This document shows positions 1-14,600 of a DNA stretch of 64,000 bases, one piece after another. Both the position numbers and the translations under genes were made by a program. Position 1 is the first letter of the stretch. Every line of letters begins with the position of its first letter. This DNA is from Pterobdella sp. o SKG-2022 (taxonomy: Eukaryota; Annelida; Clitellata; Hirudinida; Piscicolidae), in assembly GCA_964035795.1 (NCBI GenBank), contig OZ038327.1, forward strand, positions 6,733,007 to 6,797,006, read 5' to 3'. A model generated the notes under the pieces. It searched no databases. It had not been told where the DNA came from and saw only the letters and a list, made by a program, of their open reading frames with translations.

Positions 1-1033
1 CTAAAATAATGGCTGTGCGTTCTGAAGCTGATAATACAGACGAGTGTTTTGACAACAGTTCGGTACATCAAATTGACGGTGGTTTTGAGGAAGTTGAGCA
101 GTATCAATATCTTGGCAGTATACTTCGAAACGAGTGTTCCATAGATGAAGAGATTGATACTCGTATCTGTAAAGCATCGATTGCTTTCAGAAGTATTGGA
201 AGGCTCATATGGTATCAAAAAAAGTTAAAAAGGAAAACGAAGATGAGGCTTTTCAAATCTATTAAAATGCCTATCCTGCTTTACGTTTGTGAGACTTGGG
301 CTCCTTTGAGCAACCATGTTCAAAGCTTGCAGTCTTTTGTTAATAAGTGTGTTCGGTCTATATGTGAAATCTCCATGAGAGACATGTTAAAAAACACCTA
401 AATAAGAAGAAGAGGCAACATTGAACGCGTAGATTCAATCCTTCAACTGAAAAGACTCAAATGGCTAGGTCATATTGAAAAAATGGCAGATTCCCGGTGG
501 CCCAAAAAATTATCAGTCAGTAAAATATGTGGTGGTAAAAGAAGTCAAGGTGGTCAAAAACATAGGTGGCATGATGTAGTGAATAACGATTTGAAAGCTA
601 TTGGGTTGGTGTCTGGTTGGCGTAGCAAAGCGAAGAACAGAATCGAATGGCAGAAAAGCATAAATACACTCATTATCTATCTCAACCAGAATAAAGACCA
701 ATCAGAAAAAGATAAGAAAAATCAAAAAAAGAGCTGAATGTACAATATAACAATACTAATAACATATGTGGTGAGGTGAACATAAATAATGGGGTATTAA
801 ACGGTTTGGTATGCTCTTTTTTGGTTGCAACAAAATTGCAGTTAACAAAGCTGGCCTTGCAAACCACGTTAGACAGAAACACTCACAACAAGCAACAATA
901 ACAATCTTATGCCAACACTGTGGTAGAAATTTCAAGAGACAGGGTTTTCAAAATCACCAGAAAAAATGCGCACAACAACAAGAAATGGTAACCATTCTCT
1001 GCACCTGCCTGATGGTGGAGAAATGCAGTAGAA
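1..1033 (+). mobile_element. Zinc-finger LINE, 3' part (degraded), abutting (TG)n
   Basis: Frames at 9-401 and 402-737 encode the region after the RT domain: YLGSIL, CKASIAFRS, RRRGNIERVD, LKWLGHIEKM, and GGQKHRWHDVV ... WRSKAKNR. A shifted frame follows with two zinc fingers (GCNKIAVNKAGLANHVRQKH and CQHCGRNFKRQGFQNHQKKC). The order matches the intact element at 37908-40721. A stop at 399-401 and frame shifts make it dead. The element runs directly into (TG)n at 1034. Confidence 0.85.
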
Positions 1034-2298
<1,265 letters not shown>

Positions 2299-2690
2299 GT
2301 GCGTAAAGAATTTCCAAGCAGCACAAAGCTGTTTCAAATTGGACCAATCATAGGCTTTGAAAAACGTTAGTTTTTTTTTCTTGAAAATATTCATATATCA
2401 TAATGTTTAAATATTCACGGATTGTAAAAAAAGCTTCGTTAGTTGATAAATGTTAGTTTTTTTTATAAAACTTCTCAAAATGATTATTTCAGTACTTTCA
2501 CAATTGTTTTGGAGTTCTATGATTGGTTCATAAACTAGCCTAAAGCTATTCAATACTTTTTGCGTGATCGCGAAGTGCCTGTGAAGGTGCGTGTGTGTGT
2601 AAGTATGTTTGAGTGTGTGTGCGTGTGTGTGTGTATGTTTGAGTTTGTGTGCGTGTGTGTGTGTGAGATGATGTTTTCTGATTTACTCAC
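2299..2690. other. Copy A intron with imperfect TG tract
   Basis: AT-rich, no coding signal. 2585-2672 is a degenerate TG/TGTTTGAG repeat just past the donor of the exon at 2691-2760, at the same place as the (TG)n beside the copy B exon (40740-40780). Confidence 0.6.
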
Positions 2691-5600
2691 CCATTTCACA
2701 CTCCTTTACCCTACATACATTGTTTTCTGTGTCGAAGTACATGGCTGTAGATCCTACTACCTTTGTAAATTCATATCAAATGATTTAGAATAAGCTGACA
2801 AAACGAGCGTTGTTATGAAGAAATGATTTTGGGAAAAAATGAGTGTATAAAAATATAAATGAGTTTGAAGGAATTGTGGAAGTGATAGATGTGGGTTCTA
2901 AGATTTGTTCAAACTTTAGTGTAGAGATACTTCTTTTTTTTGGTCAAAAAATTTAGCTGTCGCTTAAGATCTCTATCTGTATTACAATCAGAAAGAAGTT
3001 GTGCAAATTTGAAAAAGTTTTGAAGCATTCAAATATTAACACGAACACACACCGTCTGGTATAGAACTATCCATGAGCACAGGGTTTCCAGACCAATGCG
3101 AAACTTTCCCATTGTCATCAAAAGTCACCTTCAGTGTGCCAACGTACTTACCGAACTCACCAGCAAGCAATACCAACCCTTTTGATTGTTTTCTTTTGAC
3201 CTCTATCGGGTAGCTTGAAGGAGATGTGGCATGTATGGAGATTGTTTGATAAATAATTCCTATAATTACCTTCCTGATACAACTTCCTTTGTTGGAGGCT
3301 CACCTGGTAATTTATTTTTGGCATAAAAATCTCAGTAAAAAATCATGTTCTTTTCAACATGATTTAATTTCAACAGTAAAACTTTAGAATATGAAGATTT
3401 ATAAGAACAGGTAAAGAATTTTTTATCCAGCTAAAATTTTCAACAAGTAAAACCTTGTCAAAATTCATTAGCTATTGAATTATGAATAATCAAGTTCACA
3501 AAAGAACATGCGATGTCTCTGAAAAACATGATATAAATAAAATAATTTTTTCGCAGAATCTTCATATGAATTAGTTTGACTTTCCCAAAAAGATTACCTC
3601 GTTGCCCGCTATACTTCATGCCAACCAGTCGTTTCAGCATCTCATTTTCGTTACTTAACATTAACCTAAAAGTTTGGCAGAGTTTCAAAATATCCTAACC
3701 TTCATCATTCTTTTGACCATATATATATTTACCAAGCACCTTTTCAAGACCGCTTTTTTTCTCCTACATCAATCAAATCCTTTTTTTATAGCCGATCTCC
3801 TTTACCAAGAGTTGGGCTTTTTGAAAGTTCTAGCTCGAGGTAGGCCTTTCCATTCAGAGCGATCAGTTACACTCTAAATTGGATATTCAAATCTTCACCT
3901 ATAATAAACTAATCAGCATCTGCAATTTTTTCCATCACCTCACTCAGACAGATTCAAATTTTTTTTCTCTTACCTAGACCATCCAACTCGTGGGGCATAT
4001 GCGAATTGGGAGTTATATATAATTCCCTCTTATAAAAATTTTAATTTTATTATTCTATTTTCATGCCAATTATTTTATCTATCAATTCTTTTCCAATGAC
4101 TACACCAACACCATTTAAGCTTCTCTCAACCCCTCTCCACCATAGTTTATGATTTCCAATATACCTTCAACCCCCACCTCGGAACCTCACTTCCTGAATG
4201 CAGCAAAGTCTACTTTTCTCCTCTCTATCATTTCCCCAACCTATTGAATGATAAAAGAAAGCTAGACATGGTTTGTGCGGATCCACTCGATCGCTCTGAA
4301 TGGAAAGGCCGACTCGAGATAGAACTTTCAAAAAGCCCAAACCTTGGTAAAGAAAAACGGCTATAAAAAGGATTCGATTGATTGATTGAATCTTAACCTA
4401 TTTACATTAAAAGTACCAATATTTGCTGAGCACACGTTTAAAAATTAATAAGGATAAGAAAAATAATACTAACGGGGCGTTCTCAGCACCTTCTGATCAT
4501 TTAAGAACTTCCCGGAAATGGGAGTCATGACTTTGTAGAATTCATGAAAAAACAATAATTTGGTCATATTTGTTTTCTATCCACGGGTTACTTTTCTTGC
4601 CTCAAAAGACCTCAACACGAGACTGTTAAACATAAGTACTCCAAACAACAATAATATAGTACTGATGATCTAAATACATACTAATGCCTAATAAGCAATA
4701 TACCCCACTGTTGTAGTCAGAGAAAATTACTATTATTATTATATATATTATAATATGGTTGTTTTATCCAATACTAAAAGCAACATTGGTGTGCAACATG
4801 AGTCAATCCAAAAAGATATGAGCTCGCAAATCCAGACTCTCCAAACGAACCTAGTCTTTCTACATTACTTATCCGGGCAAGGTCAGCTAGAGATGTCAGC
4901 TTGCAATGTAATAATCATTGCCAAAGTTTATCATCTAACACCAAAGATTTTTTGAAAACCACAACAGCACACCCTCACCATTGCATACCTCATGACCACT
5001 GCACAATCCACCCACCATTATAAAGTAATGAATGACTTTGCCCACCCACAAACACATCAACTTCAGGGATTTCTGCAGCCATCTCTTCATCTTTTACCAC
5101 TTCTGAGTGGCCCACAGCTGTGTGCGAATGTGTGTGTAAAGTTTTTTATGTCTTTGTATATTGTTGAAAAACAGAAAACTCAAAAAAAATTATAAATTAA
5201 GAATGCGGTAAAAACCCAAACCAATGATGATGTCGATCCCCTGTTGAGTCAATTTATGGGCCACTTTGCGGATTGAATGCACTTCATCTTCGAATGTGAG
5301 GTACTCTGTGGTTTGTTAAGATCAAAAATGAATGTATATGTAGTGACAGCACTGGAGTCGCAAACGTCCTCCTATCCAAGCCTCCCAGCTTCATTGAGGT
5401 CACATGCACCCATTGCTAATGCTTCGTGTTTTTTTAGAGATTAATGTTGCTATGGTAGGGGACATGTGATTGTATCAAGTTCAATGCTTTATTATATTTC
5501 AATGTTGCTGGGAGTGATTATTGAGCGCCTATTGCTAATGTTTCATGGTCTCCTACCCATTATGAACGGATGATGATGTTTCCCGCCCATGTCTTCTGAG

Positions 5601-8600
5601 ATGGCTTACTAAACCTATTTTTAGATAAGCATTCAAAAAAATTCCAAACGTTTGATCTAGCTACACTTATCTTGTTGTCTTTTTAGGTGTTTGCTTAAAA
5701 CCGCTGTTTAGTTTTTTTTCTTTGGATGTCATCACACCCTCTTTGATAGTGTTTCTCCATCGATATCAATCGCTTGCCAGGCTCTTTCAATCAGCAGGTT
5801 TTACTGCAATTTTTTAAATTTTCAGATAAAGAACTTTTTTGAATTTCAGAAGTCAAGCTCTATTCTATCTAGTGTCTGTGGATACTTGCCCGTATAGAAT
5901 ATCTTTTGGAAGTCTGCCATCAGACATTTGGACAACATGACCCACCCTGCGTAATCTGCAGCCAAAACTGGAGATAAAACAGCAGGAAAATTTGACGAAA
6001 TAAAACTTCTATATTTCAAATTTTATTTAGCCATTTTATTGACATAAAATGTCTCAGATGGCGCTATTGAAATTGTTCAAGCAGTCGCAGGTGTTTCTGA
6101 TAAAGGTTCTAGGTATCTCAGCCGTATAAAAGTGTGGAGATATCTATTGCTCAGTAGACTTTTAGTTTAGTGTATAGTTTGATGCTTTTAGACCAAACAC
6201 GGCTTCTTATTTTTTGGACAGCAAATCAAGCTTTTCTTATTCTGGATTCTCTTTTCCTCATCTAAGAACGGTGTTGAATTAATCACATTACCCAATAATC
6301 AAATAAAATCAATGACGAGTATGATTATAGTGGCATCTAGACCACTGAGTATTATGAACTTTGAATGCAATTTAATGTAATGTAAGTTTTCTTAGATATG
6401 ACAATTTAAAAAAAAATTATGCAAGTATAACTAAATAAACAAAACAATTAACTAAGATTATATGAAAAGTCTGTTGTTTGAAACAAAGCAATCATAATAA
6501 TACTTATATAAATGAAATTTAGAAAACTGAGTTGATTTTATGAATGTATAAAAATAATTAAATCTGTGATAATAAACAAAAAAATATATATAGATGAAAC
6601 ATCAAATAAAATATTTTGAGCAATCAAATGTTAATTTTAGACAAAATTTGAACAACTTCATTGTTTTCATCTTTTTTCTTCAATGGGACTTTCACATCCC
6701 CACATTTGAAACCAGAAAATGCTTATTTTTTTCTTTATTGTTACATTTTTTGATATTGATTAAATGATGATATATTTTATTTCGTCTTTTATGGAATTTT
6801 CATCCAAGTAATGCCAGCCTTTATTACCCCCAAAAAACCATCAAGTGTTTATCTTTGTAATTTTTGTTGTTGCATAAGATGAAATTGTTGATGTTCACAA
6901 TTTATCTTTTTTTTTTTGTAAAACAAAAAATCCGAAATCATCCCAAAAGAAGTAGTTCTTGTATGGTATTGTAATAAGTTATCGAATTTTGAAATAAAAT
7001 TGCGAAATTATTTAAATAATAATATTTTGAAATTTTAAACTGAATTATGTAGTTTTTAAGTATAAAAATCGACTATTCGAGCCACCATTATAACTTCGAC
7101 AAGCCACCTTCGATTGGCGCCAATAGGTAAACTTCTGAACAACTCAAGTTTATTATTAACAATGAAGACTGATGGCGTTGAATTACTGAGTCTTGAACTA
7201 TGTTGATGTAAGACTACAGACTTTTTCAAGCTGCAAAAGTGAAATAGATAGTGATTTCTTTCAGTTCTTTCAGAGAATAAGCAATCAGAGCACAGTCGTC
7301 TGCGAACTGGAGTTCTCGAACTAGAATTTCTCTAAGTTTGGTTCTAGTTTTGAAGCTTGTTAAATTCAAAAGCTTACCATCGGTTCTTGTTTCAACCCAG
7401 ATTTCAGCCATTGTACTTTTGAATGCAACTTTAACCAGTGATGCAAAAAAAAGTCTTAACAAGGTAGGCGCTAATACACATCCTTGCTTTACATCGTTGT
7501 GCAGAAAAAAGGAATCAAATAGCTCGTTTCCCATGATTAACTGACCTTTCATGTCATTGTGGAATTGTTGAATAATGCTGGTCAGGCGTCGATGACAACC
7601 AAGTTTTGGCATAAGTTTCTATAGTCCATCTCTGTTTACAGTGTCAAAAGCTTTAATAAGATCTATAAATGGGGCATTATGGTCTTTCTACTGTTCTATA
7701 CATTTTTCTTGCAGTTGCTTCAGCAAAAATATCATGTTGGTTCTCCCGAGACCTGCTTTGAGCCCATACTAGCTTTCTGGTAAGATGTTGTCACTCATAT
7801 CAAATACCAAGCGATGGAGTATTACCTTGGCTAAACATTTTCTTGCTATTATTATTATTATTATTAAAGGCATACGACTAAACTATCAAAGAATACATCA
7901 CACCTATCACATTAAAATGAAATAAGAATAAAAATGTATATATTGAATATATTGTCGGACAGCAATTAGAACGAGAAAATAAAATATAATGGGATTATTG
8001 TTGGAAGGAGTAGTTTAGGTTAATTGTTTCAACAAGAAGTTTCCATTGTTTTCTGTCTTCTGCTATCTTGCGAAGTTCAGTTAAATCGTCTATAGTAGAT
8101 AGCTTAAATGGTATTTTGAAGTTTTTTAACCTTTTCCATCCAACATTGTTTTTCAAAGCTTTCATTTCTTTTTGCATGTTAGCTCTAGTTTTTACAAAAG
8201 TTTGTTTTTCGGAAATAGTGTTTGGCTGGAAAAGATGAGTTTGATAGGCCTTGGCCTTAGACTGAAAAAGTTTTTTCAAGTTATGCTTGTTTTCGTCAAA
8301 ACAAGTGTTTGCGCTTCACCTTGCCAAAAACGTCATATGCAGTTTTATGCATTTTAATTTTGAACATGTTCCAATACTCAGTGACGTCTTTCGGTGGGTT
8401 GCTGGCTAAATCCTCTAGAGTATCATTCAAAGAGCATTTCAAAGCTGCTGGAATGATTTTTTCAACTTAGCAACATTTAGCTTTGGTGGGGGTCCACTCT
8501 AAAAACACATCGAAGAGAAAATGATAAAAAAATCAGAGTATAAGTTTGTCGATACCTGCTACCAGAGTCTACTGTTACCCAGTTTATCACGAAAAGCAGT

Positions 8601-11600
8601 CTTAAATTGCAAAAGTTTGATTCATTTTGACGCCAGATGTCAGCTAAATCAGGAAAAATTTCGCAATAAAAACAATTTGATTAAGGCTTCAGAGTTTGTT
8701 TTTCCATAATTTTGAAGATATTGGGCATTATGATATGGTGGTGTTTGAAAAGAGGGTTGGTTAAGTTTGAGTTCAAAGCTTTCATGTATAGGTGGTATAC
8801 TGGATACAACTCTTAAGTTTCTCTTTCAAAAAGCCAAAAAAGGTGGCATGTGTATAAAAACAAAGGTATGCATTAGGTGTGTGGCTATTTACGACAAACA
8901 TCGATACCACTGATTTTTAAATAAAACTCAATAGATACTCATCCAAAGCTATTTCAGTATACAATCTTGACTATTTGGATGATTATATTTTTATCATTGT
9001 AATAAAAAAAAACATGATCTTTTTATGACTTTCATCGACCTCTCTAAAGCATTTGACTTTTTGAGCAGAAATGGGTTATGGAAGATCATAGCAAAGTTTG
9101 GCTGTCCAGAAAAATTTGTGAAGATTACCAGCCTTTTTCATGACAGCATGGTAGCTAGAATGCTTAATGATGGTGGTAGCTCAGAGCCTTTCTCAGTGAC
9201 CACAAATCTTACATTTCAGTAAAGGAACAAAGGCTAAAGGCAGTAAAAAACTTCACTCATCTTCGCAGCACCCTTTCTCGCTTAGCAAACATTGACGATG
9301 AGGTCAAAAATCAAATCGCCAAAGCCAGCTGGGCTTTCGGAAGCTTGAGGAAAAAAGAATTTCATAGCCTAGAGAGTCAAAGTCTACAAAGTCGTAGTAT
9401 TGACCACACTACTCAATAGCTGTAAAACCTAAACAATTCACAAAAGTCACGAGAAACAACTTCAACAGTACCATACTCGATGTCTTTGCAAGATTCTTAA
9501 CATACGCTGGAATGATATGATTCCTAACACTGATGTTCTAGATTCAATCAATCAATCAATCGAATCCTTTTTATAGTCCGCTTTTCTTTACCAAGGGTTG
9601 GGCTTTTTGAAAGTCCTATCTCGAAGTCGGCTTTTTCATTCGGAGCGATCGAGTGGATTCGCACAAACCATGTCTAACTTTCTTTTATCATTCAATATGA
9701 GCTCATTCCAAGTCTTTTTTTGGCCTACCAGGCTTCTTGCAAGTATCTAAATCAAACTTTCGCACCTGAGAAATCCAACCCACGCTACGCTCTAAATGTC
9801 TAAACCACCTCATTCTGCTTGTACAGAACTACCTAAACATCCCGAACGCCAAATTTTGAAAGGAGTGAGTGAGAGCAAACGTTATCATCCGTTTTGAGGT
9901 TGAACATCCAGCGAATCATGGCAAGGTCATTTCGTCTAAGGCGATTCAATGTGGAAACTGTTACGGGCCATGTTTCAGCAGCATGTAACATAGCTCTTCT
10001 GACACAGGTTGAATAGACACGGCTTCTGGTCAATTATGATAAATGACGATTAGCAAGGAGTGGAAGAAGTTGGTAAAATTTAGCTCAAGCACACTTACAA
10101 CGTGCTATTGAAGCAAGCTCACATCCACCATCTGCAGATAACATATCTCCAAGATACCAAAACTCTGGAACAACTTCCAGTTTTTCATCACCAATCTCCC
10201 ATCAACAGGCCGTGCTGTACCAAGGCAACGAGCGCATCGGAAGTTAAGATCCGAATTAAGAGAGCCTTTTATGCCGCTGCATTTCTTGTGTACCCATTGC
10301 CTGCAGCCTCCACACTGAATAGCATTTCTACCCACACCTGCTTGGCATATACCATAAGGATATTTCCCAGATTTTTTCAACACATCAAGGTTTGAACCAG
10401 AAACCATTAGCTTTGTCTTACCCATATTCACCCTTAACCCCTTTTTCTCCATCTCCGATCTCCGTGTTCTCAACTTCGCTAATAGTTCATCTATGGACTA
10501 AGAAATTACCATTAACTCATCAGCATACAAAATCTTCCAGACGACCTGTATATCTATAGTTAGAGCTTTCAGTACAATAACAAAAAGTAATAGACTAAGA
10601 ACAGAACCTTGATGGACACCTACCCGAACATCAAACGAGTTGCTCACCCTACTTCTCACTTCCTTGTAAATAGATTGTACAACACTCACAAACCATTCCT
10701 CAATTTTCAATTTTCGCATACTCCACTAAATCACTTCGTGGCACTCTGTCAAAGGCTTTCTCCAGATCAATGAGTGCTAAGTAGAGGGACTTACCAGCAA
10801 CCAGATGCTTTTCTTGTAATTGACGGAGGATAAATATGGCATCAGTTGTATCGCGACTTTGCATAAAACCACATTGCATATCATTAAGCACTACCCTCTG
10901 TCTGATAAAACCTTCCACTACGCGCTCTTAAACCTTCATAACCTGATCAATTAACTTCAAACCCCTATAGTTAGACATGTTTAAAGCACCACCTTTACCT
11001 TTATATACACTGACTATGTTACTTTCCTGCCACTCAGAAGGTATACGGTTCTCGAAGATGATGTCTTCAATGATATTTCAAATCATACTAGCACCACTTG
11101 GACCTGCGGCCTTGAGCATCTCAGCAACAATACCTGAAGGACCCGATGCTTTTCTAAGGCTCATCTTATTAATGGCCTTTCTAACCATTGCTGTTGTGAT
11201 AGGTTTGCTGGGACCTTCCACAAGAAAGACTTCGGGCAAACCACCTGGATTCCATGAAAACTCCACATTGAGAAGGTATATATAATGCTCTCTCCATGCT
11301 TCTTTTTTGGAATCAACATGCAGGGACATTTGGCCATTATTATTTCTCACCAGTTTATTCCCAATTCCTGGTTTTCTCGCAGCATTTGCTTAGCCAGTCG
11401 ATATATCTCAACAGATCTGGGGTTGATTTGTTTGAAAGCAATCTTCTCAGCATCACTGTTGGCTATGTGCACAGCAAGTTTAGATGCACGTTTAGCAGCC
11501 TGATAAGCATCTCTGTCTTCTTCTGCTTTCCATAATTTAAAACATTTGCGTTTGTGGGACACAGCTTGCTGCACCTTGTCATTCCACCACCAAGTCTTCC

Positions 11601-14600
11601 TCTTCCAGGTATGTTTTGCAGAGACTTCACAAACTTGATTTGTAACATTAATCAAATTGTTTTTCAGGTACTTCCAACGTTCATCCAAAGTTTTACCAGT
11701 TTCATTTCCTTGGATTAATGCATTGAAAAAATTAGAAAATTCAACTTGATTTCCAAAGTCTCTTAGTTTTCAGACTTTTGCACAAGGATCAAACCTTCTT
11801 TTGGGGTGAGCAAAAGTGCTAACCTTGAAGTCACCGACCACTAGTCTATGCTGTGTTGCACACTTTTCCCCACAATGACTTTCATATTAGAGACCAATTT
11901 TCTAAAACTTCTTTTATACAATATGTAGTCAATTTTGATTTTACAATCTTCTGACTAGTATGTAACCAGATGTTTAAATCTCTTCTTGAACCAGGAGTTA
12001 CCAACAACCAGCTCATTGGCAACAGCAAATCCCAACAGTCTTTCACCTTCATGGTTTCTTTTTCTCAAAGCCTGTCCACCATGCACCTACTCAAAAGCAG
12101 TAGTGTGATCCTATATGACCATACTCCAAGTGAAGACAAACTAAAACTTCATATGAGTAAATGAAAACGTCAGCACTGAGATGACCAAAAGACCTCTTCA
12201 TGATACTAAGCATTTTGTTTGCTTTGTTGATAACATACTCAATACTGATGGTGACAAATTTTTTGAAGTGGATGAAAAGGTATTGGCGGAGATAATTAAC
12301 AATTTTCCAAATAAAAAGTGTGCTTCAGATCCAGATCCAACATGGCTATTGAAACGAATAGCAACACCTGTTTTAGTTATTCTTAATTCTTCTTTCGAAT
12401 CAGAAACTGTTCGTCAAGATTTAAAGCTATTTGACACCAATAATGAAAAACCCAAATTTGAAACAATCTGAGCCATTCTCTTATAGACCACTTTCAAATG
12501 TCCCTGTCTCATTAAAATTACCGAAACGGTTGCTTTCAGAATGAACACGTAATTTCTGGTTGAAAATGATTTGTTTCAAAAATTTTAGTTTTTTTCTCGT
12601 TTTTTTCATTCAACAGAAACTGCTATTACAAAAATCCACATGGATATCTTGAAAGCTGCTGATGAAGAAGGTTTAATCTTTTGATATTGTTGGAGTTTTT
12701 CTCAGCCTTTGACCTAGTTAATCATAGTATTTCAATAAATAAGCTATATTCAAATTATGGTTTTAAGGGTTTAGGCTTAGAGTGGTATAATTGCTATTCA
12801 AATAATAGGTGTTATATTACTAATAATAGTGTTGGAACTAATTTATTTCATCTCCATACTGGTGTGCCACAAAGTTCCGTAATCGGCCCGCTCCAGTTTA
12901 ACCTGTCTTCTAGTGATCTAGAAACACTTGCACTACAACACGGCTTGAGCACCAATATGCGGATGACACTCAATTGTATCCAAGCTGCGTGACGGGTCAA
13001 ACTGAGCAATTGCAGAAAATATTGTGTGACTGTGTCGATGAGACGTCTGTCTAGATGGAATCCAATATTCTTAAACTCAAAAGATCCAAAACTGAAGCTA
13101 TATAATTTTCTTCTTCGAGGAAGATAAATAAGCTACCAACCCAATAGCTTAAGATATTGGATACTTATTTTACCTTCAGAAATTGTTAAGAGCCTGGGTG
13201 TTTTCATGGATAGAGACTTGAGCATGAACTCACATATAAGCAAGATATTGCAAACTGGCTTCTCAGCTTCCAGGCAGATAAGATCTTTGTTATGAATCTT
13301 TGAAAACCTTCAGAATAGATTATTGCAACACATCCAAAATCATCTTGATCACCACAAAAACTCGTCACTCTCTTCCTCATACCGACCAATAGCACCACTT
13401 TCCCCCATATATCACTGATAACATAACTCTCCAAACATAACATCAAGGTTTGAGAGTAACACACTCCACCACCACAGCGCTACACCAAATCAGAAACACC
13501 ATAATCACTGGCTTCAATAAAAAAAAACCCAAAGAACAATTCTCACCGCACTTTACATGACCAAAACATTCGACACAGTCAACATTTCCCAACTCATCCA
13601 AAAAATACAAAACACTCAAATACCCACAACCATAACAAAATTCTTAGCCAACTACCTGAAACACCGTCAACAATATACCACATACAACAACCAAACATCT
13701 ACACACAAGAATTAAAGCAGAAGTTCCCCAAGAAAGCGTACTATCACCCACACTATTCAACATATGCATGTCAAAAATTCCCCTCTCCAAAAACAACTCA
13801 AGCAACCTTATCACCTGTCCAGACGACATCACAATAACTTCATCTCACCCCAAAACCAACATCATCATCATCATGTCGACCGCAGTCGAACTTCTACGAC
13901 TGTACTTCTAATACTCCTTATCGCTCATAGCTGTTTCTAAATCTTCTTTATCAAGATTAGTATCATCAATTAGTTGGTTGATAAAATTTTGAGTTGGTCT
14001 TTCTCTAGTATTTTTTACCACATTTTGGTGCCCATATTATCAATTTTTGTACTAATTCTTTACTGCGAAAGCAATGTCCTGCTAAACTCACTCTTTATGT
14101 TGCAATTGTATCAGTTATCTTTGGTAAGTTGTCGTTAGAACATTATTGCTTATACGTTGCGGGCCATATTACATTATTCACAACTCAGCATTTTTGTATA
14201 GCAACCGTTTCTAACTTTTGGTCAATGTTCAGATACTAGAGCTATAGAGTAGCACAGAGCTCACTGTAGTATGGAAAAATGCTAATTTCAAGCTTTTTGG
14301 CAGATTTGAATTTCAGGTAGTATTTAGTTTTTTTAGAGCAACTCAAACTTTACCGATTCTATGCTATTTGGGAGTGAGGTTTGGTGTCTAAAACAATATT
14401 AGTTGGATATTCTGAAAACAATAAAAAGGGCTATGGTTAAAGCAATTTGTGGGGTAAGTTAACAGATAGGTTTAAAAGTAAATCTTTGATTCCTCGGCAA
14501 GGTTTAAAAAGTTTAGAGACTTTAGCTAAAGCTAGTTGTGTAAGATGGTATAGGGAAAATTTTTTGTAAAAAGCATTCAGTTTTAAAATTGATGGTTTAA

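Noticed and set aside
2915..2976. Possible frameshift in copy A exon
   Set aside because: A recount of the A run showed 62 bp, the same as copy B, and an open frame; the donor is shifted by synonymous change only (AAA then GTTTG).
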